Below, one piece after another: positions 34,196-46,280 of a stretch of 64,000 nucleotides of DNA. Source of the stretch: Microcella sp. Its GTDB lineage: Bacteria > Actinomycetota > Actinomycetes > Actinomycetales > Microbacteriaceae. Both the position numbers and the translations under genes were made by a program. The stretch covers positions 682,001 through 746,000 of the forward strand of contig NZ_JAHHDS010000003.1 of assembly GCF_019739195.1 (NCBI RefSeq), in the 5' to 3' direction. The notes under the pieces are model-generated. The model saw only the letters and a program-made list of their open reading frames with translations, ran no database searches and had not been told where the DNA came from. The stretch's first letter is position 1; the number at the start of each line of letters is the position of its first letter.

Positions 34196-35718
34196 CAGTT
34201 CACCCGGATTCGTGGATCAAGTGCTGCGTAGACGAGGTCGGCGATCAGGTTGAACAAGATCGCGAGCCCGCCGACGACGAGGAAGAAGGCCATGACGGGG
34301 TTCGGATCGACGGCGTTGAGGCCGTTGATGAACAGCTGCCCCATTCCTGTCCAGCCGAACACTGTCTCGGTGATGACCGCGCCGCCAACGATGCCGCCGA
34401 TGTCGAACGCGACGATGGTAGCGATCGGGATCAGCGCATTGCGGAAGGCGTGGCGCACGACGACCGTGCGCTCGTGCAGGCCCTTGGCGCGCGCGGTGCG
34501 GATGTAGTCCTGGTTCATGACCTCGAGCAGGCTCGCGCGCGAGTAGCGCGTGTACGTCGCGAACGAGATGAGGATGAGCGCGATCGTCGGCAGCAGCAAG
34601 TGCGTGTAGATGTCGACGCCTTCGACCCAGAGGGAACCCTCGAGGTTCGGCGTCGACGAGCCGATCGTCGCGATCGGTCGTCCGCGGATGCGGCCTGAGC
34701 TCGCGTAGTCGTCCCACACCATCATGAAGCGGTCGAGTGCGATCGATCCGGCGGCGAAGAAGCCGGTGAACGCAGCGACTCGCATGACGGGGCCCTTGTC
34801 GACGCCGCCCATGAACCAGCCGATGCCGAGGCTCACGCCGACCGAGGCGATGGCCAGCAGGAAGAGCATCCACCACTCGGTGACGTAGTACGAGATGCCG
34901 AACTGGAACGGGAAGTAGAGCACGAGCGCGAGGCCTGCGACGGCGAGGGCCGCGTACAGCGCTCTACGGTTCTTCAACCCCGTGATCAGCGCGGTGAAAC
35001 CCACCGCCGCACCGATCGAGATCAGGGCAACACCGAGAATCGTGAGGCCCGGGTAGGTGAACCAGTCGACGAGGTTCATGATCAGCAGCACACTCGCGGT
35101 CGCACCTACGGCGAGTGCGAAGGTCGTGATCTTTCGCCGGAGGTGACCGGGGATGATCGAGGCCCACAGCAATCCGCTCACGAGCGCGAAGGCCGCGATC
35201 AACCAGAGCGGCAGTTGCGGATCGTCTTCGAGGAAGTCATTGAAGCCGATGGCCACGAACTGCTTGAGCAGCACGGCGACCCAGAAGATCGGCAGCGAGA
35301 AGAAGAGGAACGAGATGAAGGTGACGGTGTAGTCGTAGCCGCTGTACTGGCGCAGGGCGGTCGTGATGCCGACGATGAGGCCCAGCACGATGGCGACGAC
35401 AGTGGCGATCGTGACGAGCTGGATGGTCGAGCCGAGCGCCTGCTCGAGCAGGGCATTGACGCTGCGGCCCTGGACGGTGACACCGAAGTCACCCTGCAGA
35501 AGGCCGCCGAGCCAGAGGAAATAGCGCAAGGGCGGAATGACGTCGAGGTTGAGAAGCCTCGTGCGCGCCTCGATGAGCTGCTCTTTGTTGGGAGCGTTGC
35601 TCGTGCGCAGGTCTTCGAGCGGATCGCCTGCGAAGGCGATGAGGTTGTACATGAGAAACGTCGCTGCGAGCAGGACGAAGAACGAGGCGATGAGCCGCCT
35701 GGTAACGAACGTGGCCAT
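34195..35718 (-). CDS. Oligopeptide ABC transporter permease (OppB type) with large insertion
   Basis: The 507-residue permease is about 180 residues longer than usual OppB/DppB proteins (roughly 310-340). The N-terminal FVTRRLIASFFVLLAATFLMYNLIAF and the C-terminal EAA region SLLEVMNQDYIRTARAKGLHER and DLVYAALDPRIR are standard. Between them, at roughly residues 170-370, lies an extra stretch with about six hydrophobic segments, so this subunit may have about twelve membrane helices. I choose ATG 35718, preceded by AGAAGG; a GTG at 35730 is in frame. Confidence 0.9.
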   Translation of the reverse strand: MATFVTRRLIASFFVLLAATFLMYNLIAFAGDPLEDLRTSNAPNKEQLIEARTRLLNLDVIPPLRYFLWLGGLLQGDFGVTVQGRSVNALLEQALGSTIQLVTIATVVAIVLGLIVGITTALRQYSGYDYTVTFISFLFFSLPIFWVAVLLKQFVAIGFNDFLEDDPQLPLWLIAAFALVSGLLWASIIPGHLRRKITTFALAVGATASVLLIMNLVDWFTYPGLTILGVALISIGAAVGFTALITGLKNRRALYAALAVAGLALVLYFPFQFGISYYVTEWWMLFLLAIASVGVSLGIGWFMGGVDKGPVMRVAAFTGFFAAGSIALDRFMMVWDDYASSGRIRGRPIATIGSSTPNLEGSLWVEGVDIYTHLLLPTIALILISFATYTRYSRASLLEVMNQDYIRTARAKGLHERTVVVRHAFRNALIPIATIVAFDIGGIVGGAVITETVFGWTGMGQLFINGLNAVDPNPVMAFFLVVGGLAILFNLIADLVYAALDPRIRVN

Positions 35719-35759
35719 CGAGAATGGCACCCTTCTGTGAACGAGGACTCTCAGTGTCA

Positions 35760-35840
35760 GGCGCTGGGGCCGCTTGCGCGACCCCAGCGCCCAACTGCTG
35801 AGTCGAACTGACGCGAGTCAGTCGATAGACGAGCTATCGA
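35760..35840 (-). promoter_or_regulatory. Hairpin array between binding-protein and permease genes
   Basis: Three perfect inverted repeats follow the binding-protein stop: TCGATAG/CTATCGA (35822-35840), ACTGAC/GTCAGT (35807-35822) and a 10-bp stem GGCGCTGGGG/CCCCAGCGCC (35760-35791). Such intercistronic stems usually protect the upstream message and reduce read-through, so the binding protein is made in excess over the membrane parts. Confidence 0.7.
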
Positions 35841-37628
35841 CTAGTTGTTCTCGGTCGGCTCCCAGTCCCAGACGTTCCAGAAGATCGTCGGCGACAGCGG
35901 GCCCGGCTCCACGTTCGTCACGCGGTCGGAGAACGCGGTGACGGCGGGGAACTGGAAGATGGTCAGACCGTAGAAGTCGTCCATCAGCAGCTTGTCGATC
36001 TCGACCTGGATCTCGATCTGGCGCTCGGCGTCAAGCGTGACGTCGAGCTCGTCGAGCAGCGCGTCAACCTCAGTGTTGCTGTAGCTGTTGAGGTTGTTGA
36101 TGCCACCCGTGCGGAAGGTCGGCGAGCTGTTGGTCACACCAAGGCTCGTCGACTGCCATCCGAAGAAGGTCGCGTCGTACGCACCGGGGGTGCCGAGCAG
36201 GCCACCCCACTCGGGGCTTCCGCAATCTTCGATGACGAAGCCGGCCTCGGTCGCAGACGCCTGGATGAGCGCGAACTCGTTGACACGACGCGGGTTGTTC
36301 GATGCGTAGAGGATGCAGACGGCCGGGTCGGTCACGCCAGCCTCAGCGATGAGCGCCTGGGCGCCCTCGATGTCGACGTCGGTGAAGTTCGACATGCCGT
36401 TGTTCGCGACGGTCTCGTCGTAGCCCGGAGCACCCGGCAGGAACAGCTGCGAGTTGCGCACCTGAGCCTCGGGGTTCAGCGGCTGAATGAGCGTGTCGAC
36501 GATCTGCTGACGCGGGATGGTCTTCAGGAAGGCCTCGCGCAGGAGCGGGTTGTCGAACGTGCCGTTCTTCGAGTTGGCGAACGACAGGTCGATGTGCTCG
36601 TAGACAGCTTCTTCGCCACCGAGCACGGTCACGTCGTCGAGCGCCGCAAGGGCGTCAGCGACGTCGGCCGTGGCCTGGGGGCTGATGATGTCGACCTCAC
36701 CGTTGGCGAGCGCCTGCACAGCAGCGAGCGGGTCAGAGATGAACCGCACGGTGACCTCTTCGATCGCCGGCAGGTTGTCGCCGCGGTAGTTCTCGTTGGC
36801 CGTCATGGTGATGTACTGGTCAGCGACGAAGTCGGTGATCGTGTACGGGCCGCTACCGACGACGAGGCCGGTGTCTTCGGGCATCTCGGTGAAGTTGAAG
36901 CCCGAGTTCCAGAAGCTCGAGATCGCCGCGAGCGCCTCGGTGTCTTCGTTGACCACGGCGTCGATGAGAGCCTGCTTGGCCTCTGCCGGGTCTTCGATGT
37001 CGAGTGCACGGCTCGCCACGATGTGGGCGGGCACGCCGACGCCGAACACGAGCTCCCAGTCGACGAAGAACTCGTCGTAGGTGAGCGTCATGGTCTTGCC
37101 GTCGAACTCGGGGAACGCGGTCAGGTCGAGACCCGTGCCGAGCGAGCCGTCGAAGTAGACGACGTCAGTCGGGTACTCGTCGGTGAACTCGCCGGTCTCG
37201 GGGTCGGTGAACTCGCTCGGGTCGAAGTCGGGCGTGTTGAGACGGCCCGTGTTCGCGACCCAGGCGAGCAGCATGTCGGCTGCGTCGACCGCGACACCGT
37301 CAGACCACTGCGTGTCGTCGTTGATCGTGTAGGTGACCGTCAGCGGGTCCTCCGACACGACCTCGTAGGTTCCGAACGACTCGTCACGAACGAGCGCAGG
37401 CTCGTTGTTGTAGTAGTTGAAGCCCGCGTTGGTCATGTAAATGATGTTCGCGTTGGCCGTGGCGTTGGCGAACGACGTGTTGGCGTTGTACGAGTAGAAC
37501 GGCTGGTTCCACGCGACCGTGATCGAGCTTCCCTCGACGACCTCGGATTGCGGCGCTGCGCAAGCCGAGAGTACGAGAGCGCTCGCCGCGATCGTGGCCG
37601 TAGTGGCCGCGAGTCTGCTGATACGCAA
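35841..37628 (-). CDS. Oligopeptide-binding lipoprotein of ABC transporter (SBP family 5)
   Basis: The 595-residue protein has a signal sequence with lipobox LSAC (Cys at about 23) and a family-5 solute-binding fold: WSDGVAVDAADMLLAW, SGPYTITDF and IPRQQIVDTLI are typical blocks. It captures the peptide or similar solute outside the membrane for the permeases and ATPase downstream. The start appears to be TTG at 37628: a strong AGGAGG site lies 4 nt before it and no in-frame ATG or GTG fits. Codons are rich in Asp, Glu and Asn compared with the neighbours, as usual for exported binding proteins. Confidence 0.94.
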   Translation of the reverse strand: MRISRLAATTATIAASALVLSACAAPQSEVVEGSSITVAWNQPFYSYNANTSFANATANANIIYMTNAGFNYYNNEPALVRDESFGTYEVVSEDPLTVTYTINDDTQWSDGVAVDAADMLLAWVANTGRLNTPDFDPSEFTDPETGEFTDEYPTDVVYFDGSLGTGLDLTAFPEFDGKTMTLTYDEFFVDWELVFGVGVPAHIVASRALDIEDPAEAKQALIDAVVNEDTEALAAISSFWNSGFNFTEMPEDTGLVVGSGPYTITDFVADQYITMTANENYRGDNLPAIEEVTVRFISDPLAAVQALANGEVDIISPQATADVADALAALDDVTVLGGEEAVYEHIDLSFANSKNGTFDNPLLREAFLKTIPRQQIVDTLIQPLNPEAQVRNSQLFLPGAPGYDETVANNGMSNFTDVDIEGAQALIAEAGVTDPAVCILYASNNPRRVNEFALIQASATEAGFVIEDCGSPEWGGLLGTPGAYDATFFGWQSTSLGVTNSSPTFRTGGINNLNSYSNTEVDALLDELDVTLDAERQIEIQVEIDKLLMDDFYGLTIFQFPAVTAFSDRVTNVEPGPLSPTIFWNVWDWEPTENN

Positions 37629-38011
37629 TTTTCCTCCTGTGCAAGATGGATGCGAGACGGCACGTTTTCCGAGCGCGCCATCACGCCTGTTGAGTCGACC
37701 CTAGAGAGCGGGATCAACCCCCGGCAAACTGTAGGCCTTTTCGTTACACACCAGTAACGCCAAGCCGCGCAACGGCGCGTCGACGCAGATATCGTGCACG
37801 AAGTCGCCCAGTTTTCGCACGATTCGTGCGTACTGGTGCAGTTCTCGTTCGGCACCGTGAAGGTGCAGTGACGAAGCGACGACTCTTCACCCTCGGCACT
37901 GTCGATGTTCCACAAGAGTTGCTGCCCGCACCCGGGCACCGTTGCCGATCTCGCACAAGCCGGTCGTGCCCGCCGCCAGCTCGCGCAGGTCGCATCGCTC
38001 AGAATGGGCAG
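37629..38011. other. Non-coding divergent region with palindromes
   Basis: No convincing gene lies here. Visible signals: the binding-protein ribosome site (37632-37638); CGTTAC-N6-GTAACG (37742-37759), a possible operator; a perfect 15-bp palindrome CGCACGATTCGTGCG (37816-37830); a direct repeat GGTGCAGT at about 37835 and 37860; and CAGAAT (38000-38005), a weak -10 box 6 nt before the CPBP gene. A minus-strand open frame across the area is cysteine- and arginine-rich without domain features and was not accepted. Confidence 0.5.
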
Positions 38012-38829
38012 ATGCGCACGATGACGGATGCCCGCTCTCGCCAACCGCCACTATCGGGCGATCGGCGCATCCGTGTCGAGATCATCATCGTGCTCGGGTT
38101 GTCGCTCGGGCTCAGCGCCGTCTACTCGCTCGTCGCGATCGTCAACCGGCTGACGCGCGAGGTCGCGCTCGGCGACCAGACCGCGACACTCAACCCTTCG
38201 CGCAGTGAGCGGCCGGTCTTCGACCTCATCTACCAAGTGCTCGGCATCGTCGCCGACCTCGTGCCAGTGGCTCTGGTGGTGTTCCTGCTCTGGAGCTCTG
38301 GCCGACCCCACCTCGGCCGGCTCGGCGTCGACGGAACCCGACCGTGGCGCGACTCCCGAGATGGTGTCGGTCTCGCGCTGCTCGTGGGCATTCCGGGCCT
38401 CGCGCTTTACCTGGGCGGCCGCGCGCTCGGCCTCACGGTGACGGTCGTACCGACGGCGCTCGACGAGCACTGGTGGACGGTGCCGGTACTGCTGCTCTCG
38501 GCGGCCCGCGCCGGCATTGTCGAAGAGGTCATCGTGGTCGGCTACTTGTTCGCGCGGCTGCGCGACCTGCGGTGGGGTCCGTGGGCCATCATTCTCACAA
38601 GCGCCCTGCTGCGCGCCACCTACCACCTCTATCAGGGCTTCGGCGGCTTCGTCGGCAACTTCGCGATGGGCCTGCTGTTCGGTTGGCTCTACACGCGCTA
38701 CGGCCGCCTGTTGCCACTCGTCATCGCGCACACGCTCATCGACGCGGCTGTCTTCGTCGGCTACGCCTGGGCGGCCTCGGTCTTTCCGGGGTTAGGGCCC
38801 ATGCCCACGCCCAGCCCCACGCCGAGCCC

Positions 38830-38833
<4 letters not shown>
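38012..38833 (+). CDS. CPBP family intramembrane metalloprotease homologue
   Basis: The 273-residue protein has about seven hydrophobic segments. The CPBP motifs are recognisable: [13 protein letters not shown] (the EE of motif 1), [13 protein letters not shown] (His of motif 2) and [15 protein letters not shown] (HxLID of motif 3). The Arg usually found in motif 1 (EExxxR) is not in the standard place. Members cleave or modify membrane proteins, and some have immunity functions; the substrate is unknown. Start at ATG 38012. The TAG stop overlaps the gcvP stop on the opposite strand (TTAG). Confidence 0.85.
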
Positions 38834-41763
<2,930 letters not shown>

Positions 41764-41829
41764 GTGAGTCTCTTCTCGGTGAATCGGTCGGGCGGTGCGG
41801 GTCGGTGCAGCCGTGCGGCGTGCGGTGGG

Positions 41830-42201
41830 TCAGCCGCCGATGAGGGCGCGGTACTCGTCGGCGCTCAGCAGTGCGGGCGTGCCGCTGACGCGCACCTTGA
41901 CGAGCCAGCCGTCGCCGTAGGGGTCGGCGTTGATCGTCTCAGGCGCGGAAGCGACGGCGTCGTTGGCCTCAACGACCTCGCCGTCGAGCGGCGCGTAGAG
42001 CTCGCCGACCGACTTGGTCGACTCGACCTCGCCGACGATCGCGCCGGCGGTCATGGCCGCACCGACCTTGGGCAGGTCGACGTAGACGACGTCGCCGAGC
42101 GCGTCGGCGGCGTACTGCGTGATGCCCACCGTGGCGATATCGCCGTCGAGGCGCACCCACTCGTGCTCGGCGGTGTACTGCAGATCGTTGGGAACGCTCA
42201 T
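41830..42201 (-). CDS. gcvH: Glycine cleavage system H protein
   Basis: The 123-residue carrier has the lipoylation site [10 protein letters not shown] with Lys63 and the opening YTAEHEWV typical of GcvH. It shuttles the aminomethyl group between P-, T- and L-proteins. The ATG overlaps the gcvT stop by 4 nt (ATGA), so it is translationally coupled to gcvT. Confidence 0.97.
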   Translation of the reverse strand: MSVPNDLQYTAEHEWVRLDGDIATVGITQYAADALGDVVYVDLPKVGAAMTAGAIVGEVESTKSVGELYAPLDGEVVEANDAVASAPETINADPYGDGWLVKVRVSGTPALLSADEYRALIGG

Positions 42202-43346
42202 GATGCGGCCTTTCGCTGATAGAAGGGAAGGGAGACGACGGTGGCGGCGACGCGCGAGCCGCGCACGTCGACCTCGAGGGCGGTGCCGGGCTCGCGCACG
42301 GCGGGGTCGACGAACGCCATCGCGACGGGGTAGCCGAGGGTCGGCGAGAGCGCTCCGCTCGTGACGAGCCCGACCTCGGTGTCGCCGAGCATGACGGGGT
42401 AGTCGGCTCGGGGCGCGCGGCGCCCCTCGGTGGTGAGCCCGACGAGCACCCGCGCATCCGTCGACGGCCCGGCCTCGATGGAGGCCTTGCCGACGAAGCG
42501 CGGCTTGTCGGTCACGACCACGCGCCCCAGGCCCGCTTGCGAGGGCTGGATGCTGAGCCCGAGCTCGTGCCCGTAGAGCGGCATGCCGGCCTCGAGCCGC
42601 AGGGTGTCGCGCGCCGCGAGGCCGCACGGCACGAGGCCGAGGGGCTCGCCGGCCGCGAGCAACGCGCGCCACAGCGCAACGGCCTGCTCGGCGTCGACGT
42701 AGAGCTCGAATCCGTCTTCGCCCGTGTAGCCGGTGCGGGCGACGAGCACCGAGGTGCCCTCGAACGCCATGCCCATCGCGGCGTAGTAGCCGAGCGTGTC
42801 GAGCGTGCGACCGCGCGAGAGGTCGTCGCGCAGCTCGAGCCCGGCGGTCGCCTCGAGCACGCGGCGCGAGACCGGCCCCTGCACGGCGATGAGCGCAATG
42901 TGCTCGGTGAGGTCAGAGAGCTGCACCTCGAAGTCAGTCTGCCGTGCGACGAGCGCCTCGACGACGGCGTGCCGGTTGCTTGCGTTCGCAACCACGAGGT
43001 ACTCGGCCTCGGCGCTCGCGTAGACGATGAGGTCGTCGACGATGCCGCCCTGCTCGTCGAGCAGCAGCGAGTACTTGGCCTTGAGCAGCGGCAGCGTCGA
43101 CAGCCGACCGGCGAGGGCGTAGTCGAGAAACGCGCCGGCGTCGGCTCCGGTCACCGAGATCTCGGCCATGTGCGAGATGTCGAAAATGCCGGCGGCGGTG
43201 CGCACGGCGTGATGCTCAGCGAGGTCAGAGCTGTAGCGCACGGGCATCTGCCAGCCGCCGAAGTCGGTGAACGCGGCGCCGAGCGCGACGTGCTCGGCGT
43301 GCAGCGGCGAGTGCTGCAGCGGGGCGACGGCAAAGGGTTCTGACAC
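42198..43346 (-). CDS. gcvT: Glycine cleavage system T protein (aminomethyltransferase)
   Basis: The 382-residue protein has [40 protein letters not shown] and the C-terminal [16 protein letters not shown] that shape the tetrahydrofolate site. It releases ammonia and transfers the one-carbon unit to tetrahydrofolate. The GTG start follows AGGAG by 6 nt. First gene of the gcvTHP operon, behind the glycine riboswitch. Confidence 0.97.
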   Translation of the reverse strand: MSEPFAVAPLQHSPLHAEHVALGAAFTDFGGWQMPVRYSSDLAEHHAVRTAAGIFDISHMAEISVTGADAGAFLDYALAGRLSTLPLLKAKYSLLLDEQGGIVDDLIVYASAEAEYLVVANASNRHAVVEALVARQTDFEVQLSDLTEHIALIAVQGPVSRRVLEATAGLELRDDLSRGRTLDTLGYYAAMGMAFEGTSVLVARTGYTGEDGFELYVDAEQAVALWRALLAAGEPLGLVPCGLAARDTLRLEAGMPLYGHELGLSIQPSQAGLGRVVVTDKPRFVGKASIEAGPSTDARVLVGLTTEGRRAPRADYPVMLGDTEVGLVTSGALSPTLGYPVAMAFVDPAVREPGTALEVDVRGSRVAATVVSLPFYQRKAAS

Positions 43347-43390
43347 GGAGTTCTCCTGACGCGGATGGCCGGTGGAACTCCCCCTCTGTC

Positions 43391-43600
43391 ATGGTGCCTG
43401 AGAGTTTCGCGCCGGTGATCGAGATCACTGGGGCTTTCACCGTGGGCGAGTGCGAGCATCCATCTCGATGGGGCTGGGATGCGCGCTCTACTTTTCAGAG
43501 TGGCCTGGTCGATGCGGTACAGCTACCTGAGAGATTGGCGGGGAGGCTTGCTCCTTCGGTGCCGCTGGCAGTGGTGCGCTCGCGGCTCTCCCGCATCGCG
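43391..43600 (-). promoter_or_regulatory. Tandem glycine riboswitch before gcvT
   Basis: On the minus strand the first aptamer shows GGGAGAG, CACCGAAGGAGCAAGCCTC and AATCTCTCAGGTA; a linker with CACTCTGAAAAG follows; the second has CCACGGTGAAAGCCCC and GAAACTCTCAGGCACC. This is the usual two-aptamer glycine riboswitch, which turns the gcv operon on when glycine is high. The promoter to its right is not clear to me. Confidence 0.93.
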
Positions 43601-43637
43601 GAAACGGCCCGGTATTCAGTTGGGATGCTGCTGGCGC

Positions 43638-43844
43638 TCACTCTAGCCGGTCGTGCCGCCCCGGCTCATCAGGCTCGTCGTCGAATCGCGGGTCGTGCTC
43701 GTCGCCGTCATCGCTGCGCAGGTACCGCACGGCCTGCCAGACCACGACGGTGAAGGCCGTCAGCGCCATGAGGCCGAAGACAGGGGCCAGCCAGGGCTGC
43801 AGGGTGCCGTCGACGGGAATCGGGAAGGCGATGATCTCGTCCAT
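43638..43844 (-). CDS. Small single-pass membrane protein (68 aa)
   Basis: The product has one hydrophobic segment near residues 18-40 (WLAPVFGLMALTAFTVVVW) and a strongly acidic, Asp-rich tail. No family is recognised. It is believed real because a -10 box TAGCCT (43851-43856) lies 6 nt before the ATG, the pattern seen for many genes here. The box overlaps the stop of the gene upstream. Confidence 0.7.
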   Translation of the reverse strand: MDEIIAFPIPVDGTLQPWLAPVFGLMALTAFTVVVWQAVRYLRSDDGDEHDPRFDDEPDEPGRHDRLE

Positions 43845-43853
43845 GAGGGCAGG

Positions 43854-44516
43854 CTAGTCGCCCTGGCGGTTCTCGGGCTCGTCGGGAAAGGTCGGGAAGT
43901 CGTCGTCGCCCCAATCGACGGTCAGCATCTCGGCCGCAGCCTCGGTCGCCTCGATCGTGGCCGAGAGCAGTTCGGCGACGCTCGTCGACTGCAGCAGCCG
44001 CACCTGGTCGAGCGGGCCGAGAGGGGCGATGCCCGCGAGTTGCCAGGCTGCTTCGACCTTGTCGTCACTGAGCACGATGTCGGCGGGCCACTGCTGCTCG
44101 ACGAATTCGCTCGCGCGGGCGATCGTGCGGCGCACCAGGTGCTCGGCCCGCTCGAAGAGAGGCTCGAGCTCGTCGTCCCAGTCGAGGGCAGGCACCTCGC
44201 GCACCTCGGCCCGGGGGTAGGGGTCGTCGTCGAGCCACGCCGTGACCTCGATGCGGCGGTCGCCCTGCGCGATGAGGCCGATGAAGCCCTCGCTCGTCTC
44301 GACCCGGGTGATCTGGGCCACAGTGCCGATCGGAAAGCGCTGCTCTCCCCCGCCGACCTCGCTGCCGCGCTCGATGAGCACGATGCCGAACTCGGGCGGC
44401 TCGTCGCCGAGAATGGTCGAGAGCATCACGATGTACCGCTCTTCGAACACCCGCAGTGCCGTCGGCATCGCGGGGAACAGCACCAACCCGAGCGGGAACA
44501 TCGGCATGACGGTCAT
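43854..44516 (-). CDS. Lon N-terminal (substrate-binding) domain protein
   Basis: The 220-residue protein is a stand-alone Lon N-domain: PMFPLGLVLFPAMPTALRVFEERY at the start and FPIGTVAQI...GLIAQGDRRIEV. No ATPase or protease domain is attached. Such proteins are widespread in actinobacteria; their role is unclear, though the domain binds unfolded or specific protein segments in Lon. CATCGT 6 nt before the ATG may be the -10 box. Confidence 0.9.
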   Translation of the reverse strand: MTVMPMFPLGLVLFPAMPTALRVFEERYIVMLSTILGDEPPEFGIVLIERGSEVGGGEQRFPIGTVAQITRVETSEGFIGLIAQGDRRIEVTAWLDDDPYPRAEVREVPALDWDDELEPLFERAEHLVRRTIARASEFVEQQWPADIVLSDDKVEAAWQLAGIAPLGPLDQVRLLQSTSVAELLSATIEATEAAAEMLTVDWGDDDFPTFPDEPENRQGD

Positions 44517-44631
44517 GGCATCACGATGTCACCGGTTCCTGCGGATTCCCAGACACCCGCCCTACCGGAGGCGACGTCTGTCTCCCGAGTGTGCCGAGTT
44601 CTCGCGGGTCCCCCACTCCTCGTCGAGGCGG

Positions 44632-45471
44632 TCACCCGACGACCGTGAACGCCTTGCTGTCAGTACTTGAGACCGAGCCATCGCGCGGCGAGAGCTCGAG
44701 CACGGTGAGCACGTAGTCTCCCGGTGCGAGATCACCGAGGTCGAGTTGCCAGTCGGCGCGTGTCGGGCAGGCCTCGGCCGCCATGGCCGATCCCTCCACG
44801 AGGCTGGCGCCGGGGCCCTCGAGCCGCCAGAGGAACGCCGCCTCGAAGACGCAGGCGACCCCTACCGCGACCACGGGAGTCATCACCGACGCCCCCTCGG
44901 TGGGCACGAGGATCTGAACCGGAGTGAGCACACCTTCGGGCGGCTCGGGCGAGATCGGGCCTGAGATGTCGACATGGCCCGCGAGCGTCTCGGAGACGGC
45001 ACCGTCGATCGTGAGCTGCACGGCGCCGATCGCGGGATCGATCCCGACCGCGGTCCACACCAGTTGCGCGATCGCGATGGACTCCGCCTCGGCACCGACG
45101 TTCAGCGCGCCGACAGTGAGGTCGATCGTCAGCACGTCGCCCCCGCTCTGCGTCGAGAGCAGGGCGCTTCCGTTGCCCCAGAGATTCGCGTACTCGGGAT
45201 CTGTCGGCTGCAGCTCGCCGCCGATGAGCGCCCCCAGCACCGTGTCGAGCACGGAAGCGCCCTCGGCGACGAGCACCGTGTGTGGCTCGCTGATGAGCGT
45301 GAACTCTGAGGGCTGGGAGTGGGAGAAATAGACGTCGGCGCCGATTTCCTGCACGGCCGGAGAGCTTGCGGGAGGCGAAGGCTCCGGGCTGATGCCCGGT
45401 TGGGGCCCGACGCAGCCGCCGAGCGCGACGATGGCCGCGATCGAGATGACCCGCAGGGCCGATGCGCGCAT
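44632..45471 (-). CDS. GerMN/Gmad2-type lipoprotein
   Basis: The 279-residue protein has a signal sequence with lipobox ALGGC, a proline-rich linker, a GerMN-like domain (YFSHSQPSEFTLISEPHTV..., DVLTIDLT) and a C-terminal immunoglobulin-like Gmad2 domain (GVLTPVQILVPTEGASV..., GDYVLTVLELSPRDG). The organism is not expected to sporulate; GerMN modules also occur in actinobacterial lipoproteins such as LpqB. Start at ATG 45471 with GGAGGG; longer in-frame starts lack a signal. Confidence 0.8.
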   Translation of the reverse strand: MRASALRVISIAAIVALGGCVGPQPGISPEPSPPASSPAVQEIGADVYFSHSQPSEFTLISEPHTVLVAEGASVLDTVLGALIGGELQPTDPEYANLWGNGSALLSTQSGGDVLTIDLTVGALNVGAEAESIAIAQLVWTAVGIDPAIGAVQLTIDGAVSETLAGHVDISGPISPEPPEGVLTPVQILVPTEGASVMTPVVAVGVACVFEAAFLWRLEGPGASLVEGSAMAAEACPTRADWQLDLGDLAPGDYVLTVLELSPRDGSVSSTDSKAFTVVG

Positions 45472-45679
45472 GATGCCCTCCCGTCTGACCGGATCACCCA
45501 GACGGTGCCGCTCACCGGAGCACGGTACGCCGCACCGGCCGATGGCACGAGGGCCGAAGGTCCCGAGGAGTACCCGTGAGGCCTCGAGGGGCAACTGCAA
45601 CGACCTGTGGGCAATCATCCGCAGCGACGTCAGGAAGGCAACGACGTCATTGCTTCCTGCAGATTCCCCGTCAGTGTAG

Positions 45680-45695
45680 ATACCCCTGGGGGTAT
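45680..45695. promoter_or_regulatory. CsoR-type operator before the DUF4395 gene
   Basis: ATACCCCTGGGGGTAT is a perfect TACCCC/GGGGTA dyad whose right arm runs into the -10 box TATACT (45693-45698). It matches the site at the csoR-type gene (16568), so repression by that regulator is likely. Confidence 0.78.
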
Positions 45696-45704
45696 ACTCT
45701 CACC

Positions 45705-46265
45705 ATGACCGCAGAAATCGTCGACCGCAGCGCCCGCCCCGTTGTCGGCGAGTGGGTCGGTGGCATCGACGTGCCGGTCGTCAACGAACGAGCGGTGCGC
45801 GCATCGGCGGGGCTGCTCTTTCTCGCCGGGTTCTCGGCCTGGTTGTACGGCGTGATCACCGGCGACCTGCAGCCGATGCGTGTGTTCGGCATCATCTTCG
45901 CCGTCGACATGTACCTGCGGCTCTTTCTCGGCACGCGATTCACCCCGACCCTGTTAATCGGCACCCTCATCACCCGCGCGCAGCGGCCCGAATGGGTCGA
46001 GGCGCGGTCGAAGAAGTTTGCGTGGGGTCTCGGGTTCGGCATGGCTATGGCCGGCTGCCTGGCCCTCGGCTGGCTCGGCTTTCCGGCCGCGATCGCACAG
46101 ACGGTGTGCGGCATCTGCCTCTCCCTGCTCTATGTCGAGGCCGCCTTCGGCTACTGCCTCGGCTGCGAGCTCGCGAGGCGGTTCAGCCGCGAGAAACCCA
46201 CTCTGTGTGCGGGTGACACCTGCACCTACGTGCCGCCGAAGCGCGGCGAGCACCACCACGTCTGA
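45705..46265 (+). CDS. DUF4395 family membrane protein
   Basis: The 186-residue protein has about four hydrophobic segments, a CxxC-like GYCLGCEL near the last helix and a C-terminal LCAGDTC pair with a His-rich end. DUF4395 proteins are often found with rhodanese and YgaP-like proteins and are thought to act in sulfur or thiol handling. The ATG at 45705 is 6 nt from -10 box TATACT and the promoter is overlapped by a CsoR-type operator. A YgaP-like gene follows by 15 nt. Confidence 0.85.
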   Translation: MTAEIVDRSARPVVGEWVGGIDVPVVNERAVRASAGLLFLAGFSAWLYGVITGDLQPMRVFGIIFAVDMYLRLFLGTRFTPTLLIGTLITRAQRPEWVEARSKKFAWGLGFGMAMAGCLALGWLGFPAAIAQTVCGICLSLLYVEAAFGYCLGCELARRFSREKPTLCAGDTCTYVPPKRGEHHHV

Positions 46266-46280
46266 TCACAAGGAAGCATC

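Noticed and set aside
37744-37995. Minus-strand frame in the gap between the binding protein and the CPBP gene
   Set aside because: No promoter or ribosome site, unusual Cys/Arg content, and it overlaps palindromes and the CPBP promoter region.
44632-45471. Sporulation or germination function for the GerMN/Gmad2 lipoprotein
   Set aside because: No other sporulation gene is present and these domains occur in non-sporulating actinobacteria.
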